Source: JAWXBT01 sp964523015 (GTDB taxonomy: Bacteria > Bdellovibrionota_C > UBA2361 > J135). From it: a DNA stretch of 16,423 bases. The notes below the pieces were generated by a model. The model was not told the origin of the DNA, ran no database searches, and saw only the letters and a program-made list of their open reading frames with translations. The position numbers were made by a program, and so were the translations under genes. Below are positions 6,487 to 14,358 of the stretch, piece by piece. Where the stretch lies: NCBI GenBank assembly GCA_964523015.1, contig CAZFXN010000060.1, positions 1-16,423 on the forward strand. The letters run 5' to 3'. Numbering within the stretch: position 1 is the stretch's first letter; each line of letters starts with the position of its first letter.

Positions 6487-6506
6487 ATTGGCTGAAATTT
6501 GCCAAT
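6487..6506. other. Perfect hairpin in the gap before the exporter operon
   Basis: ATTGGC (6487-6492) and GCCAAT (6501-6506) form a 6-bp stem with an 8-base loop. It has no T tract on either strand and might be an operator or chance. The 194-base gap 6446-6639 otherwise holds AT-rich sequence with several partial -10 boxes but no pair good enough to call a promoter. Confidence 0.3.
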
Positions 6507-6639
6507 CAAATCAAGGCATTGCTATTAGATTCACTTAAAATAGTTAACACCGTTTTTTTATAAACCTCATCATATATAGAGTTCGTGTGGAGGCTCTCGA
6601 TTTTTAAATTTCTTTGAATTCTTTTAGGTTTTCTTTGTC

Positions 6640-7329
6640 GTGAAAAAAAGTAGTTTTTTATTCACAATCTTTATTCTTGTCACTAGTCTTATCTCATCCG
6701 TTCTTGCCTATGCCAGAATCGTTGAGATAGAAAGGCCGCGCTTTACGTTCCTTGAAAATTTTCTTGCCATTGGAGATCACAAATTTCTCATAACAAGCCA
6801 TGATCAATGTGTTGGCGAGTTTGTAGTTCAAGTAAAAAAGGAACAGGCCGCGGCTATTAAATCAACTGGAGTAGTTAGAACTAAGATCAACAATAAGCCG
6901 ATCGATACAAAGCTAGATGGGGAATTTTATTTTAACCCACTTGGTCAGATGACTGATGCTCTTATAAAATTGAACAGTTTAAATTTAGATTTGGTAATCA
7001 CTACCAAAGAGATAAATCCGATTAAAACTAAGGTCATATTAAATGCTTTCGGCAAAAAGCATGAAATTGAGACTCAGATTTCTGGACCTATCCTTGCTAA
7101 TGAGTATACCCCTGGTCATTTAAGAATTGAATATAATCAACGCAGCGCCTTTAATGCGCTTCAAATTGAAAGCCCAACATCATTTATTAAGAATGAATAC
7201 GATCTTGATATTAAGCCTAATGAGCTTTCAGCAAGTTGTCCAACAAAAGCTGCCCGAATTAATTTAGATAAAATTATTCCTGCCATACAAACTATTTCAA
7301 AACTACAGATGCAAAAGAGGAGCTTATGA
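6640..7329 (+). CDS. Exported protein, probable periplasmic partner of the ABC exporter
   Basis: This 229-residue protein of unknown family begins with a clear Sec signal peptide: MKKSS, a hydrophobic core FLFTIFILVTSLISS, then VLA followed by a probable cleavage near residue 23. The mature part is mostly beta-strand, with alternating polar and hydrophobic residues (FVVQVKKEQ, LDLVITTKEI, KTKVILNAF). It contains only two cysteines, Cys57 and Cys200, which could form a disulphide in the periplasm. The start is GTG at 6640, with TAGG about 10 bases upstream. Its TGA stop overlaps the ATG of the ABC ATPase (ATGA), so it is translationally coupled to the transporter and very likely works with it. 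Nothing identifies the cargo. Confidence 0.75.
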   Translation: MKKSSFLFTIFILVTSLISSVLAYARIVEIERPRFTFLENFLAIGDHKFLITSHDQCVGEFVVQVKKEQAAAIKSTGVVRTKINNKPIDTKLDGEFYFNPLGQMTDALIKLNSLNLDLVITTKEINPIKTKVILNAFGKKHEIETQISGPILANEYTPGHLRIEYNQRSAFNALQIESPTSFIKNEYDLDIKPNELSASCPTKAARINLDKIIPAIQTISKLQMQKRSL

Positions 7330-8081
7330 TTGAACTAACAAATTTAAAAAAGAACTATGGTAACTTCTGGGCAGTCAATGACATTTCAATTACCGTAGAG
7401 CCCGGAGAGATATTTGCATTCTTAGGTGTGAATGGTGCTGGCAAGACCACTACTATTCGGATGATGGTTGGAATTTTACAGCCAACGTCTGGAAACATTA
7501 AGATAGGCGGACATGATCTTTCAAGAGAGCCTGAGAAAGCAAAATCTATAGTTGGATATATTCCAGATCGACCATACATCTATCCTAAGCTAACCGGTCA
7601 GGAATTTTTAAACTTTGTAGGAAATTTATATAAAGTACCGAAGCAGGAGTTAACTTCTAGGGTTAATGACTTACTAGAACAATTCACATTAACTGACTGG
7701 CGAAATGAAATTGTTGAGAGTTATTCACACGGAATGAAGCAACGCCTGGCAACCTGCGCTGCTCTAATTCATCGGCCCAAAGTTCTAATCGTTGATGAAC
7801 CTATGGTTGGACTAGATCCAAGAGGAGCAAGAATGTTTAAAGATGCTCTAAAAACTTTTGCAAAAGAGGGAGTAACTATTTTTCTTTCTACTCATTCACT
7901 TGATGTTGCCGAAGAGGTAGCCGATAGGCTCGCCATTATTCAAAAGGGTCAAATTATCTCAACTGGGTCTCTCTCCAATATCAGAGAGGAATTGGGATTA
8001 TCAGAAACTGCACTTGAAACTATTTTCCTAGAATTAACACAGGAAAGAGAATCTCACGAATTAACAATAATAACCCCATGA
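7326..8081 (+). CDS. ABC transporter ATP-binding subunit (ABC-2 exporter type)
   Basis: This 251-residue ATPase powers a membrane exporter. The motifs are complete: Walker A GVNGAGKTT (34-42), signature YSHGMKQ (133-139), Walker B VLIVDEP (153-159) followed by the D-loop GLDP, and the switch histidine His190 in LSTHSLDVAEE. At the Q-loop position the sequence is GYIPDRPYIYPKLTG, with aspartate where many ABC proteins have glutamine; this IPDxPxLY form is usual in one ABC-2 subfamily. The start is ATG 7326 with GAGGAG (7317-7322) 3 bases upstream, inside the end of the exported-protein gene. Its own stop overlaps the permease ATG. It is certain as an ABC ATPase; the substrate is unknown. Confidence 0.95.
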   Translation: MIELTNLKKNYGNFWAVNDISITVEPGEIFAFLGVNGAGKTTTIRMMVGILQPTSGNIKIGGHDLSREPEKAKSIVGYIPDRPYIYPKLTGQEFLNFVGNLYKVPKQELTSRVNDLLEQFTLTDWRNEIVESYSHGMKQRLATCAALIHRPKVLIVDEPMVGLDPRGARMFKDALKTFAKEGVTIFLSTHSLDVAEEVADRLAIIQKGQIISTGSLSNIREELGLSETALETIFLELTQERESHELTIITP

Positions 8082-9784
8082 TTCCATTAGTTGTTACGCC
8101 AAAAATTTTGTCTGCTAAGAATCGCTGGAAATCTGGCACGTCCTTACGTGGGCAGTTTGGCCGGGATATTGTGCTAGGCACCTTTAGCTTGCTAGTGATG
8201 TTTAGTATCTACTACGGACTAACTGTGGTGCTTCAAAAGGCACAAAGCAGTCAAGAGGTAGCCTATTTTCATCCTAGTAATATTTTAGATATCCTCCTTC
8301 TATTTCTATACGGATTACTATTCTTTTCTTCAGCTATTACAACTCTAGGACTTTTTTACTTATCAGAGGATATGCCGTTAATAATTTCTTCACCTATTAG
8401 TAAAGGAAAAATTTTTTATGGAAAACTTCTTGAAGTAACAGCCAGTGCTACCTGGATGATCCTTGTTTTTGGACTACCTGGAATTATTGCCTTCGGTACA
8501 AGCTATGGTGGAGGAAGTTGGTACTATCTTAATGCAGCTATCGCATTAATTCCCTACTTTCTAATTCCTTCAGCAATATCAATAGCAGCTGTAACAATAT
8601 TTGCATCGATTGTTCCAGCAAATAGGACACGAGAAATCTTAATAATTGCCGGATTAATATTAATACTCGCTGCCTACTTTGCGCTGCGGTTGATGGGAGA
8701 TTCTGCCAATATTGAAACAAACAGTATTAACGATCTACTTCACCTAGTTAATCTTATACAAATTCCTGACACTTCATACCTGCCATCACATTGGGCCGCG
8801 ACTATCATAGGTCAATCACTAAAGCCAAGCGATCTATTAATCTCACCGTATTTAATCTGTTTGGTAAGTGTTTCGATTTCTTGTGTCGTTTTTGCATACC
8901 TAACATTTTACTTTCTGTTTGATCGTGCCTACTCGATGGCTCAATCTAATGGTGGTAATGGTAGAATGACAAACCTAATTAACATCGGATCACTACCATT
9001 TCTCTCCCTTGTCTATAGCCAGGAGGAGCGCGCTTTACTCAACAAAGAGATCAGTGTTTTTCTAAGAGACATGACACAAAGTGTCCAATTGATGCTTCTT
9101 TTAGGATTGTGCTCAGTTTATCTCTATAATTTAAAAATATTAAGGGTAGTCGATCAGCTTCCTGATGCGGCAAAGATCTGGTGGCAGAGTTTTCTTACTA
9201 TCGGAAACATGGCTATGGGAGCTTTTGTTATAGCCGCAGTATGTACAAGATTTGTTTTTCCATCAATTTCATTAGAGGGAAGAGCTTATTGGGTTTTGCG
9301 ATCAAGCCCCCTTTCTATTGTTCAATTACTAAAAGCAAAGTTTAAAATTTGGTATATTCCAGTATCAAGCATAGGTTCTATTCTTTTATTATCAGGAGCA
9401 TTTGCAATACAAGCTCCTATTCATATTGTTATCATTAGCTGCATTATGAGCTGGATAGTTTGTATAGGGATCGTTGGATTAGGTGTTGGACTAGGAGCAG
9501 TATATGCAAACTTTGATTGGGAGCATACTTCTCAACTAGCTGCTAGCTTTGGAAGCTTAATTTATATGTTAGTGAGTACCATGTTTATTGGGATAAATTT
9601 AATCCCAATAACGGTGCTGATGTTAATTAAGAATCTGCAGAGTCAACATTATCAAATGTCCGCGACTCACTGGAATATGAGCATGGCTAGTTGTATTCTG
9701 TTTCTTATTTATCTTAATTACCTAACCGCTAAGTGGGCTCTAAAAATTGGAGAAAATTCCTTGATGGAGAGAGAAAAGAGTTAA
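8078..9784 (+). CDS. Polytopic ABC exporter permease
   Basis: This 568-residue integral membrane protein has about twelve hydrophobic segments, for example around 31-52, 70-95, 121-141, 150-178 and 186-206, with a second cluster in the C-terminal half. The stretch LYLSEDMPLIISSPISKGKIFYGKL (about 93-117) resembles the cytoplasmic coupling region of large putative ABC exporters (the PF16949-like group), in which one chain holds both membrane halves, in keeping with a single permease gene here. A homodimer or a single chain with the ATPase dimer are both possible. ATG 8078 overlaps the ATPase stop (ATGA), with no separate ribosome binding site. The stop codon abuts the stop of the convergent cyclase, leaving no room for an intergenic terminator. 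Confidence 0.85.
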   Translation: MIPLVVTPKILSAKNRWKSGTSLRGQFGRDIVLGTFSLLVMFSIYYGLTVVLQKAQSSQEVAYFHPSNILDILLLFLYGLLFFSSAITTLGLFYLSEDMPLIISSPISKGKIFYGKLLEVTASATWMILVFGLPGIIAFGTSYGGGSWYYLNAAIALIPYFLIPSAISIAAVTIFASIVPANRTREILIIAGLILILAAYFALRLMGDSANIETNSINDLLHLVNLIQIPDTSYLPSHWAATIIGQSLKPSDLLISPYLICLVSVSISCVVFAYLTFYFLFDRAYSMAQSNGGNGRMTNLINIGSLPFLSLVYSQEERALLNKEISVFLRDMTQSVQLMLLLGLCSVYLYNLKILRVVDQLPDAAKIWWQSFLTIGNMAMGAFVIAAVCTRFVFPSISLEGRAYWVLRSSPLSIVQLLKAKFKIWYIPVSSIGSILLLSGAFAIQAPIHIVIISCIMSWIVCIGIVGLGVGLGAVYANFDWEHTSQLAASFGSLIYMLVSTMFIGINLIPITVLMLIKNLQSQHYQMSATHWNMSMASCILFLIYLNYLTAKWALKIGENSLMEREKS

Positions 9785-11896
9785 TTACTTTTCTACTAGA
9801 CTCCACACTCCTGCTTCAAACCCTTCGAGATTAAGTTGAGATACTCGCTTTATATAAGCTTTTGCAACTTGATCGCTGTTTAAGCTTTGAAAATGCGTCA
9901 ACGCCTGATCTAAATCACCAGACTCTAAAAGAACTAATGCCTTTTCAAAACTTGAGATGGACGATCTTAGCTCATCATTAAGGTGTTTTGAATCATACGG
10001 CTCATAAACTGTAATCGGTTCAGTTCGACCAACAACTCTTACTGTAGCCACACGTCTTAGTGCAATTGAATCATTTAATTGGTCACGAGTAGTTTGTGAG
10101 ATTAGCGTATAAGTACCAAAATATTTATTTGCGCCCTCTAACCTGGAAGCCAAATTGGCAGCGTCCCCAACAACTGTATAGGCAAACCGCTCATGGGATC
10201 CAAAATTACCGACATTTACCATGCCGGTATGTATACCTATTCTCATTTTTATCGCAGTTCCAAAATCTCTTTCAAATTCAGTTTGTAGTTCTTGCAATCT
10301 TTTCTGACACTGAATAGCCGCATTGACTGCAAGAGTAGCGTGATTTTCATTCGGTATTGGAGCGTTCCAAAAGGCTACAATTGCATCACCAACATATTTA
10401 TCAAGAGTACCGCCACTGGCAAGGATGATCGTTGTCATCTCAGAGAGAAATTTATTGAGCAGATCTGAAATTTTTGTAGCAGGTAATTTTTCAGCAATAC
10501 TAGTAAAGCCTTGAATGTCACTGAAAAAAATTGTTAGCTCCCGTCTCTCTCCACCTAAGCTAAGAATTTTTGGGTTCTCTACAATCTGATTTATGACATC
10601 AGGACTAACATAATGCTTAAATGCATTTCTTATAAACTTATGTTGTCGGCCCTCATAATGATACTGAGAAACAAAACAGAGAGTAAAACTTAAAATCAAT
10701 GTCATTGTTGGTAAAACTAGTGGAATCCAATAGCCATAATACGTAGCGACCAACGGAATACCTACACAGATTGTAAGTAACAAGAATAGGAGTGAGGCCT
10801 GCCTTGCAACTTTAGATACAAAAAATATAGCTAGGGCAGCTAAAATTGAAGCAACAAGTGCAATTATCCAATCTATAGGAGAATCAATTTTTCGAATGAA
10901 ATTATCGTTTAAAAAATTATCCGCGATAGTGGCATTAATCTCAACACCAGGATATCGCGCATCAACTGGGGAGGGTTTTAGATCCATTAACCCTGGGGCA
11001 GTCATTCCAACAAAGACAAAACTATCTGCAAACTCTGAAGCCGCAATAATCGGCTCCTTACCCTCCTGAATATTAGCATAGCTCTGGATTACATCACTTA
11101 TATGATAAGAACGATAAGACCCTGCCTGACCAGAAAAGTTGATAACTAAGCGACCTTGGTTATCACGCAATGGATCTAAATCAAGATCATTTCTACCCTG
11201 CCCGGCTATTATCAATGATAATGGGAGGGAAAGAACTGGCTGGTCAAGAAAGTAAGAGATAGGGACAGTATGACGAAAGACGCCATCGCTGTCCGGCGCG
11301 GCACTTACATTTCCAAAATGATTTGAAGCCTCAAGCAACTCAATAAATGGCAATGTTCCAAAATTGTATATAGGCCAAGATTCACTAGGAGAAACTTTGG
11401 CTTTAGTGTTTTTAGCAACAATATCTCTTTGTCTAACGTGAAATTTATTCAGATCGTTTTCTAACTCAAGAGTCTTATCCTGACTAAGAGCGACTGCTGT
11501 TACAACTGGTAATTTTCCAGATACAGCGTTAACAAAATCCTTATCATCATCAAGACTTTGAGCTGTCTGTTCGGTAAATAAAATATCAAAAGCCACTGCT
11601 TTTGCATTAGCAGTCTCAAGGTATTTTATTACTGCTTCATACATCTGTCTTGGCCAAGGCCAGTAGACACCAAAGTGACGCACTCCATATTCCAGAGACT
11701 CTTGATCTAAAAGGATCATAGCGATCCTTTGGTCGGCTTTAGAAAGCACATTGGGAAGACGCAATCTCCAATCCCAACTTCGAGATTCCATTTCAGAAAT
11801 AAAGGAACTTTGAGACAGTAGTATTACAAAGCTCAGAATAACTACTAAAATTATCGAAAATCTATTCTTTCTCTCTCGATTCTGAGCTTGACTCAT
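9785..11896 (-). CDS. CHASE2 domain adenylate cyclase
   Basis: This 703-residue class III cyclase makes cAMP. In order it has an N-terminal membrane helix (about 12-29), a periplasmic CHASE2 sensor domain (about 38-335, with RLRLPNVLSKADQRIAMILLD, AVAFDILFTE and FVGMTAPGLMD), three membrane helices (about 341-361, 366-387, 390-411), and a cytoplasmic catalytic domain (about 448-632). The catalytic residues are complete: metal-binding Asp460 (FFSDIQGF) and Asp504 (KYVGDAIVAFW), adenine-specifying Lys500 and Asp578 (VVGDAANLASRLE), and transition-state Asn581 and Arg585. This combination predicts ATP rather than GTP. A helical, TPR-like tail (about 645-690) ends the protein. It is the last gene of the lipoprotein-SH3b-M48 unit, 35 bases after the protease. 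The sensed signal is unknown. Confidence 0.93.
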   Translation of the reverse strand: MSQAQNRERKNRFSIILVVILSFVILLSQSSFISEMESRSWDWRLRLPNVLSKADQRIAMILLDQESLEYGVRHFGVYWPWPRQMYEAVIKYLETANAKAVAFDILFTEQTAQSLDDDKDFVNAVSGKLPVVTAVALSQDKTLELENDLNKFHVRQRDIVAKNTKAKVSPSESWPIYNFGTLPFIELLEASNHFGNVSAAPDSDGVFRHTVPISYFLDQPVLSLPLSLIIAGQGRNDLDLDPLRDNQGRLVINFSGQAGSYRSYHISDVIQSYANIQEGKEPIIAASEFADSFVFVGMTAPGLMDLKPSPVDARYPGVEINATIADNFLNDNFIRKIDSPIDWIIALVASILAALAIFFVSKVARQASLLFLLLTICVGIPLVATYYGYWIPLVLPTMTLILSFTLCFVSQYHYEGRQHKFIRNAFKHYVSPDVINQIVENPKILSLGGERRELTIFFSDIQGFTSIAEKLPATKISDLLNKFLSEMTTIILASGGTLDKYVGDAIVAFWNAPIPNENHATLAVNAAIQCQKRLQELQTEFERDFGTAIKMRIGIHTGMVNVGNFGSHERFAYTVVGDAANLASRLEGANKYFGTYTLISQTTRDQLNDSIALRRVATVRVVGRTEPITVYEPYDSKHLNDELRSSISSFEKALVLLESGDLDQALTHFQSLNSDQVAKAYIKRVSQLNLEGFEAGVWSLVEK

Positions 11897-11931
11897 TGAT
11901 AGGTTATTTTGCCATTACTTTTTGATAATTA

Positions 11932-12849
11932 TTAGCCAAGTACCCTCTTAGCCGCACGATAACGCGCTGCTCTAATCTCCTGACCATCTAACGACTCAGT
12001 ACCCTTGTTGACAGATCCCTTTACTTTACTAATTCGAGAGTCCGGATCAGGGTGCGTTGAGAACCAACCTGTAGAATCGCTATCACCATGTTCATGACCG
12101 TTAAGCGCTGAGAGCATTGTCACTAGACCAGCATTGTTATAACCAGCCAGCTTTAATACCTCGGCAGCATACGCATCAGCATTATACTCCTGACTACGGC
12201 TATATCCTTTAGTTAAAAGGGTATCTGCTACATCCTTAATGCTATCACCAAAGACACCAACTAGCTCTGAGCCAACTCCATCAACGCTTGCAGAAACTGC
12301 TTCCTTTCCAATGATTGTTAGTGCTTGAGTAAGATTAGAATCAGATATTGCTTGCACACCATGGCTAAGTGCAACGTGACCAACTTCATGTGCAAGTACA
12401 GCAGCTAACGATTCTTCATCCGGGATAATCTTTAAAAATCCCTTAGTAATAAATATAAAACCACCAGGCGCAGAAATAGCATTAACCTCATCAGTATCAA
12501 GTATCATAAAATGATATCCATTAAAGATCTCTGGACGGGTAGAGAATGCCACAACAGTAGAGCCAACTTTACTTACATAATCTTGAAGCTGTCTATTTGG
12601 AAAAGGCTTATACCGACTAAGCAAAACAGCTGAGACACCTCGACCTAAATAATACTCCTCTTCGTCACTTAGCGAATTAGCAGCTTTGGCAAACATCCCA
12701 CCTGCAGAAAAGAAAGAATCGGCTTGAGATGAAGTAACTATTCCGGTTGAGCTAAGTACCGAGCTACCCATCTGTTGAAAATTCTGAGATCCGCAGCCAG
12801 AAAGAGCAACAGCTATAATAAATGTAAAGATGCTTTTACTTATGTTCAT
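11932..12849 (-). CDS. M48-family metalloprotease, lipoprotein
   Basis: This 305-residue zinc protease is anchored by a lipid. The signal peptide ends in the lipobox LSGC (Cys19). The M48 core follows, with NAISAPGGFIFITKG (123-137), the zinc motif HEVGH (154-158) and the third ligand Glu221 in SQEYNADAYA; a C-terminal FSTHPDPDSR motif is also typical. It resembles LoiP/BepA/YcaL-type periplasmic proteases that handle misfolded outer membrane proteins, but lacks the long TPR tail of BepA. The residue after the lipid cysteine is Gly, not Asp, which fits transfer to the outer membrane by Lol. ATG 12849 lies 6 bases after the stop of the SH3b gene, with AGGG upstream. Its place between a LolB-like lipoprotein and a CHASE2 cyclase suggests a role in envelope quality control. 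Confidence 0.93.
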   Translation of the reverse strand: MNISKSIFTFIIAVALSGCGSQNFQQMGSSVLSSTGIVTSSQADSFFSAGGMFAKAANSLSDEEEYYLGRGVSAVLLSRYKPFPNRQLQDYVSKVGSTVVAFSTRPEIFNGYHFMILDTDEVNAISAPGGFIFITKGFLKIIPDEESLAAVLAHEVGHVALSHGVQAISDSNLTQALTIIGKEAVSASVDGVGSELVGVFGDSIKDVADTLLTKGYSRSQEYNADAYAAEVLKLAGYNNAGLVTMLSALNGHEHGDSDSTGWFSTHPDPDSRISKVKGSVNKGTESLDGQEIRAARYRAAKRVLG

Positions 12850-12855
12850 TGTTTT

Positions 12856-13356
12856 CTAACCCTGTTGATTTAATTTTCCAGCTTTAATAAACGCTGCTAA
12901 TGCTGCATCGCTTATCGTTTGTTTCTCTAAGAAATTAACAGCATGAAAATTTAGAGAAGGGTCTCCTTGAGCAAGTTGTCGCTCAGCTTCACTATTAAAT
13001 CCTTTTCCTGCTAGAACCACTTCTGAGCTATTTGTAAAGGAAGGCATCCCCTCATTTCGAGAAGCAAAAACAATTCGCTGTGTCGTTACAGCAGATTCAT
13101 GCAGATATCCAGTTGATCCATTCTTTAGAGCAATCTTAAGCCAACCTGCCTCTTTGGAAACTACCTGAAGGGAATCTCCATACTTTACTACTGCTAACAT
13201 AGGAGCCCAAGCTTTAGGCGTAGATCTTACTTTAGCAGTTCGAACTTTCACATTTAGAATTTTATTAGCAGCAAATAGATCTGGTAAAAAAGAAAACTGG
13301 ACTATCAGACACAAAAATATAATCCTACTCAACTTTTTCCTACTCAACTTTTTCAT
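12856..13356 (-). CDS. Exported SH3b-domain protein
   Basis: This 166-residue protein has an N-terminal signal peptide: a basic start MKKLSRKKLSR, the core IIFLCLIVQFSFL, and cleavage after LFA near residue 29. A bacterial SH3 domain follows (about 33-88, VKVRTAKVRSTPK, GDSLQVVSKEAGWLKI, GSTGYLHESAV), of the type that binds peptidoglycan or other envelope ligands. The remainder (about 90-166) holds EVVLAGKGFNSEAERQLA and a helical tail, features shared with some SH3b proteins encoded beside M48 proteases. The start is ATG 13356 because GGAG (13362-13365 on the opposite strand) lies 5 bases upstream; the frame is open to 13401, but the added residues would precede the signal peptide. The basic stretch is a tandem KKLSR duplication. 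Confidence 0.85.
   Translation of the reverse strand: MKKLSRKKLSRIIFLCLIVQFSFLPDLFAANKILNVKVRTAKVRSTPKAWAPMLAVVKYGDSLQVVSKEAGWLKIALKNGSTGYLHESAVTTQRIVFASRNEGMPSFTNSSEVVLAGKGFNSEAERQLAQGDPSLNFHAVNFLEKQTISDAALAAFIKAGKLNQQG
13323..13354. repeat. 15-bp tandem duplication in the signal peptide n-region
   Basis: CCTACTCAACTTTTT is present at 13324-13338 and 13339-13353, with the flanking T and C also shared. On the - strand it encodes KKLSR twice, so the duplication keeps frame and raises the positive charge of the signal peptide start. Confidence 0.75.
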
Positions 13357-13361
13357 ATAAT

Positions 13362-13365
13362 CTCC
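13362..13365 (-). promoter_or_regulatory. Ribosome binding site fixing the SH3b gene start
   Basis: GGAG on the - strand in TTTGGAGATTATATG, 5 bases before ATG 13356. No comparable site serves the upstream in-frame ATG at 13401, which overlaps the lipoprotein stop. Confidence 0.7.
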
Positions 13366-13397
13366 AAATTCTGATGAATCATAGGATAGTAAAAGAC

Positions 13398-14210
13398 TCA
13401 TTTGATTTTTTCAACAGAAAATCCTGCTGGAATCTCTTGAGAAAAGAGATCGGAGGCCAAATCGTCATTAATAGTCACTGTCCCCATTGAAATGGACATA
13501 AGGGTATCTACAGTTAGTAATTTTAATTGAATTGACTTTGGATAGTGAAACCCTGATCCGTCACTTGTGTAAAGTGCAAAATCAGCAGCTAGCAAATCCT
13601 TATCTTTAAACTGATCTCTAATTGCAAAACTATTGAGAATTAAAGTTTCACTATTTATTTCATACCACTCCCTATTATTGCCAATTACAAGAATGATAAA
13701 GCCTGGATTTCTACTTTTATAAAACTTTAATGATTCTTTTTTAGAAGTCACCACACTCTGTGGTACACGTCCTGAAAGTAGTGGAAGCAAATAGTCAGGT
13801 GGGAGCGGTAACATTAAGAATTTATCAAGTGAATCATTTTTCAACCTCTCCTGATAAGCGATCTTAGGAGCGGTATCTAGATAAAGAATCTTCTTACCAT
13901 CAGTTTTTAGAACTCCAATTGCATAACCTCCTGAAAGTGGCAAAACTTCAAGATGGATACTCTTAGGGTTTTCTAAAGCAAAAACATATCGGGCACTACT
14001 TTTTTCAGAACCACTTTTAAAGGCAACCTTAGCTAAAGTTTTTATCGAACGAACCTCTTTAGCTCTAGCTTTAAGTAACGAGAGCAAAAGAGCAGATTCC
14101 TCTTTAGAGACTTGATAACCTTGTAGTGCTGGAAAATTAGGGCTTTTAAGCGAAGAGCATCCTGAAATAAAAATAATCAGGATAATCGTCGCTAAATTGA
14201 GAATTCGCAC
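13398..14210 (-). CDS. LolB/DUF4292-like outer membrane lipoprotein
   Basis: This 270-residue lipoprotein has signal peptide MRILNLATIILIIFISGC with the lipid cysteine at 18, then Ser-Ser, which predicts the outer membrane. The mature protein begins with a helix (EESALLLSLLKARAKEVRSIKTLAKVAFKSG) and continues as a beta-rich half-barrel (ARYVFALENPKSIHLEVLPLSG, ILYLDTAPKIAYQ), the layout of the LolA/LolB and DUF4292 group of lipid-carrying folds. The region PPDYLLPLLSGRVP is typical of this group. A role in receiving or moving lipid or lipoprotein is inferred from fold-like features only. The start is GTG with no clear ribosome binding site. It heads the SH3b-M48-cyclase unit, and a terminator-like hairpin lies only about 10 bases upstream. 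Confidence 0.8.
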   Translation of the reverse strand: MRILNLATIILIIFISGCSSLKSPNFPALQGYQVSKEESALLLSLLKARAKEVRSIKTLAKVAFKSGSEKSSARYVFALENPKSIHLEVLPLSGGYAIGVLKTDGKKILYLDTAPKIAYQERLKNDSLDKFLMLPLPPDYLLPLLSGRVPQSVVTSKKESLKFYKSRNPGFIILVIGNNREWYEINSETLILNSFAIRDQFKDKDLLAADFALYTSDGSGFHYPKSIQLKLLTVDTLMSISMGTVTINDDLASDLFSQEIPAGFSVEKIK

Positions 14211-14219
14211 AATTAGACC

Positions 14220-14285
14220 AAAATAAAAAGTTTAACGCTAACTCTACTCTATCGAAGAGAGAGAGAGGAAGCCAGCGTTAAACTT
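14220..14285 (-). terminator. Strong terminator hairpin upstream of the lipoprotein unit
   Basis: AAGTTTAACGCT (14228-14239) and AGCGTTAAACTT (14274-14285) are perfect 12-bp inverted arms. On the - strand the hairpin is followed by TTTTTATTTT (14229-14220). The 34-base loop can fold further because CTCT-rich and GA-rich stretches (a (GA)n run at about 14256-14267) face each other. It ends the 14359-15132 transcript. The lipoprotein GTG comes only about 10 bases after the T tract, so the downstream unit either starts inside this element or is reached by read-through, in which case the hairpin acts as an attenuator. Confidence 0.8.
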
Positions 14286-14358
14286 ATATCAATAGCCCTT
14301 TACGAGGCGAACAAAGTAATACCAAAACCTATTACGCTTGAGTTTCTCCAATCTGACC

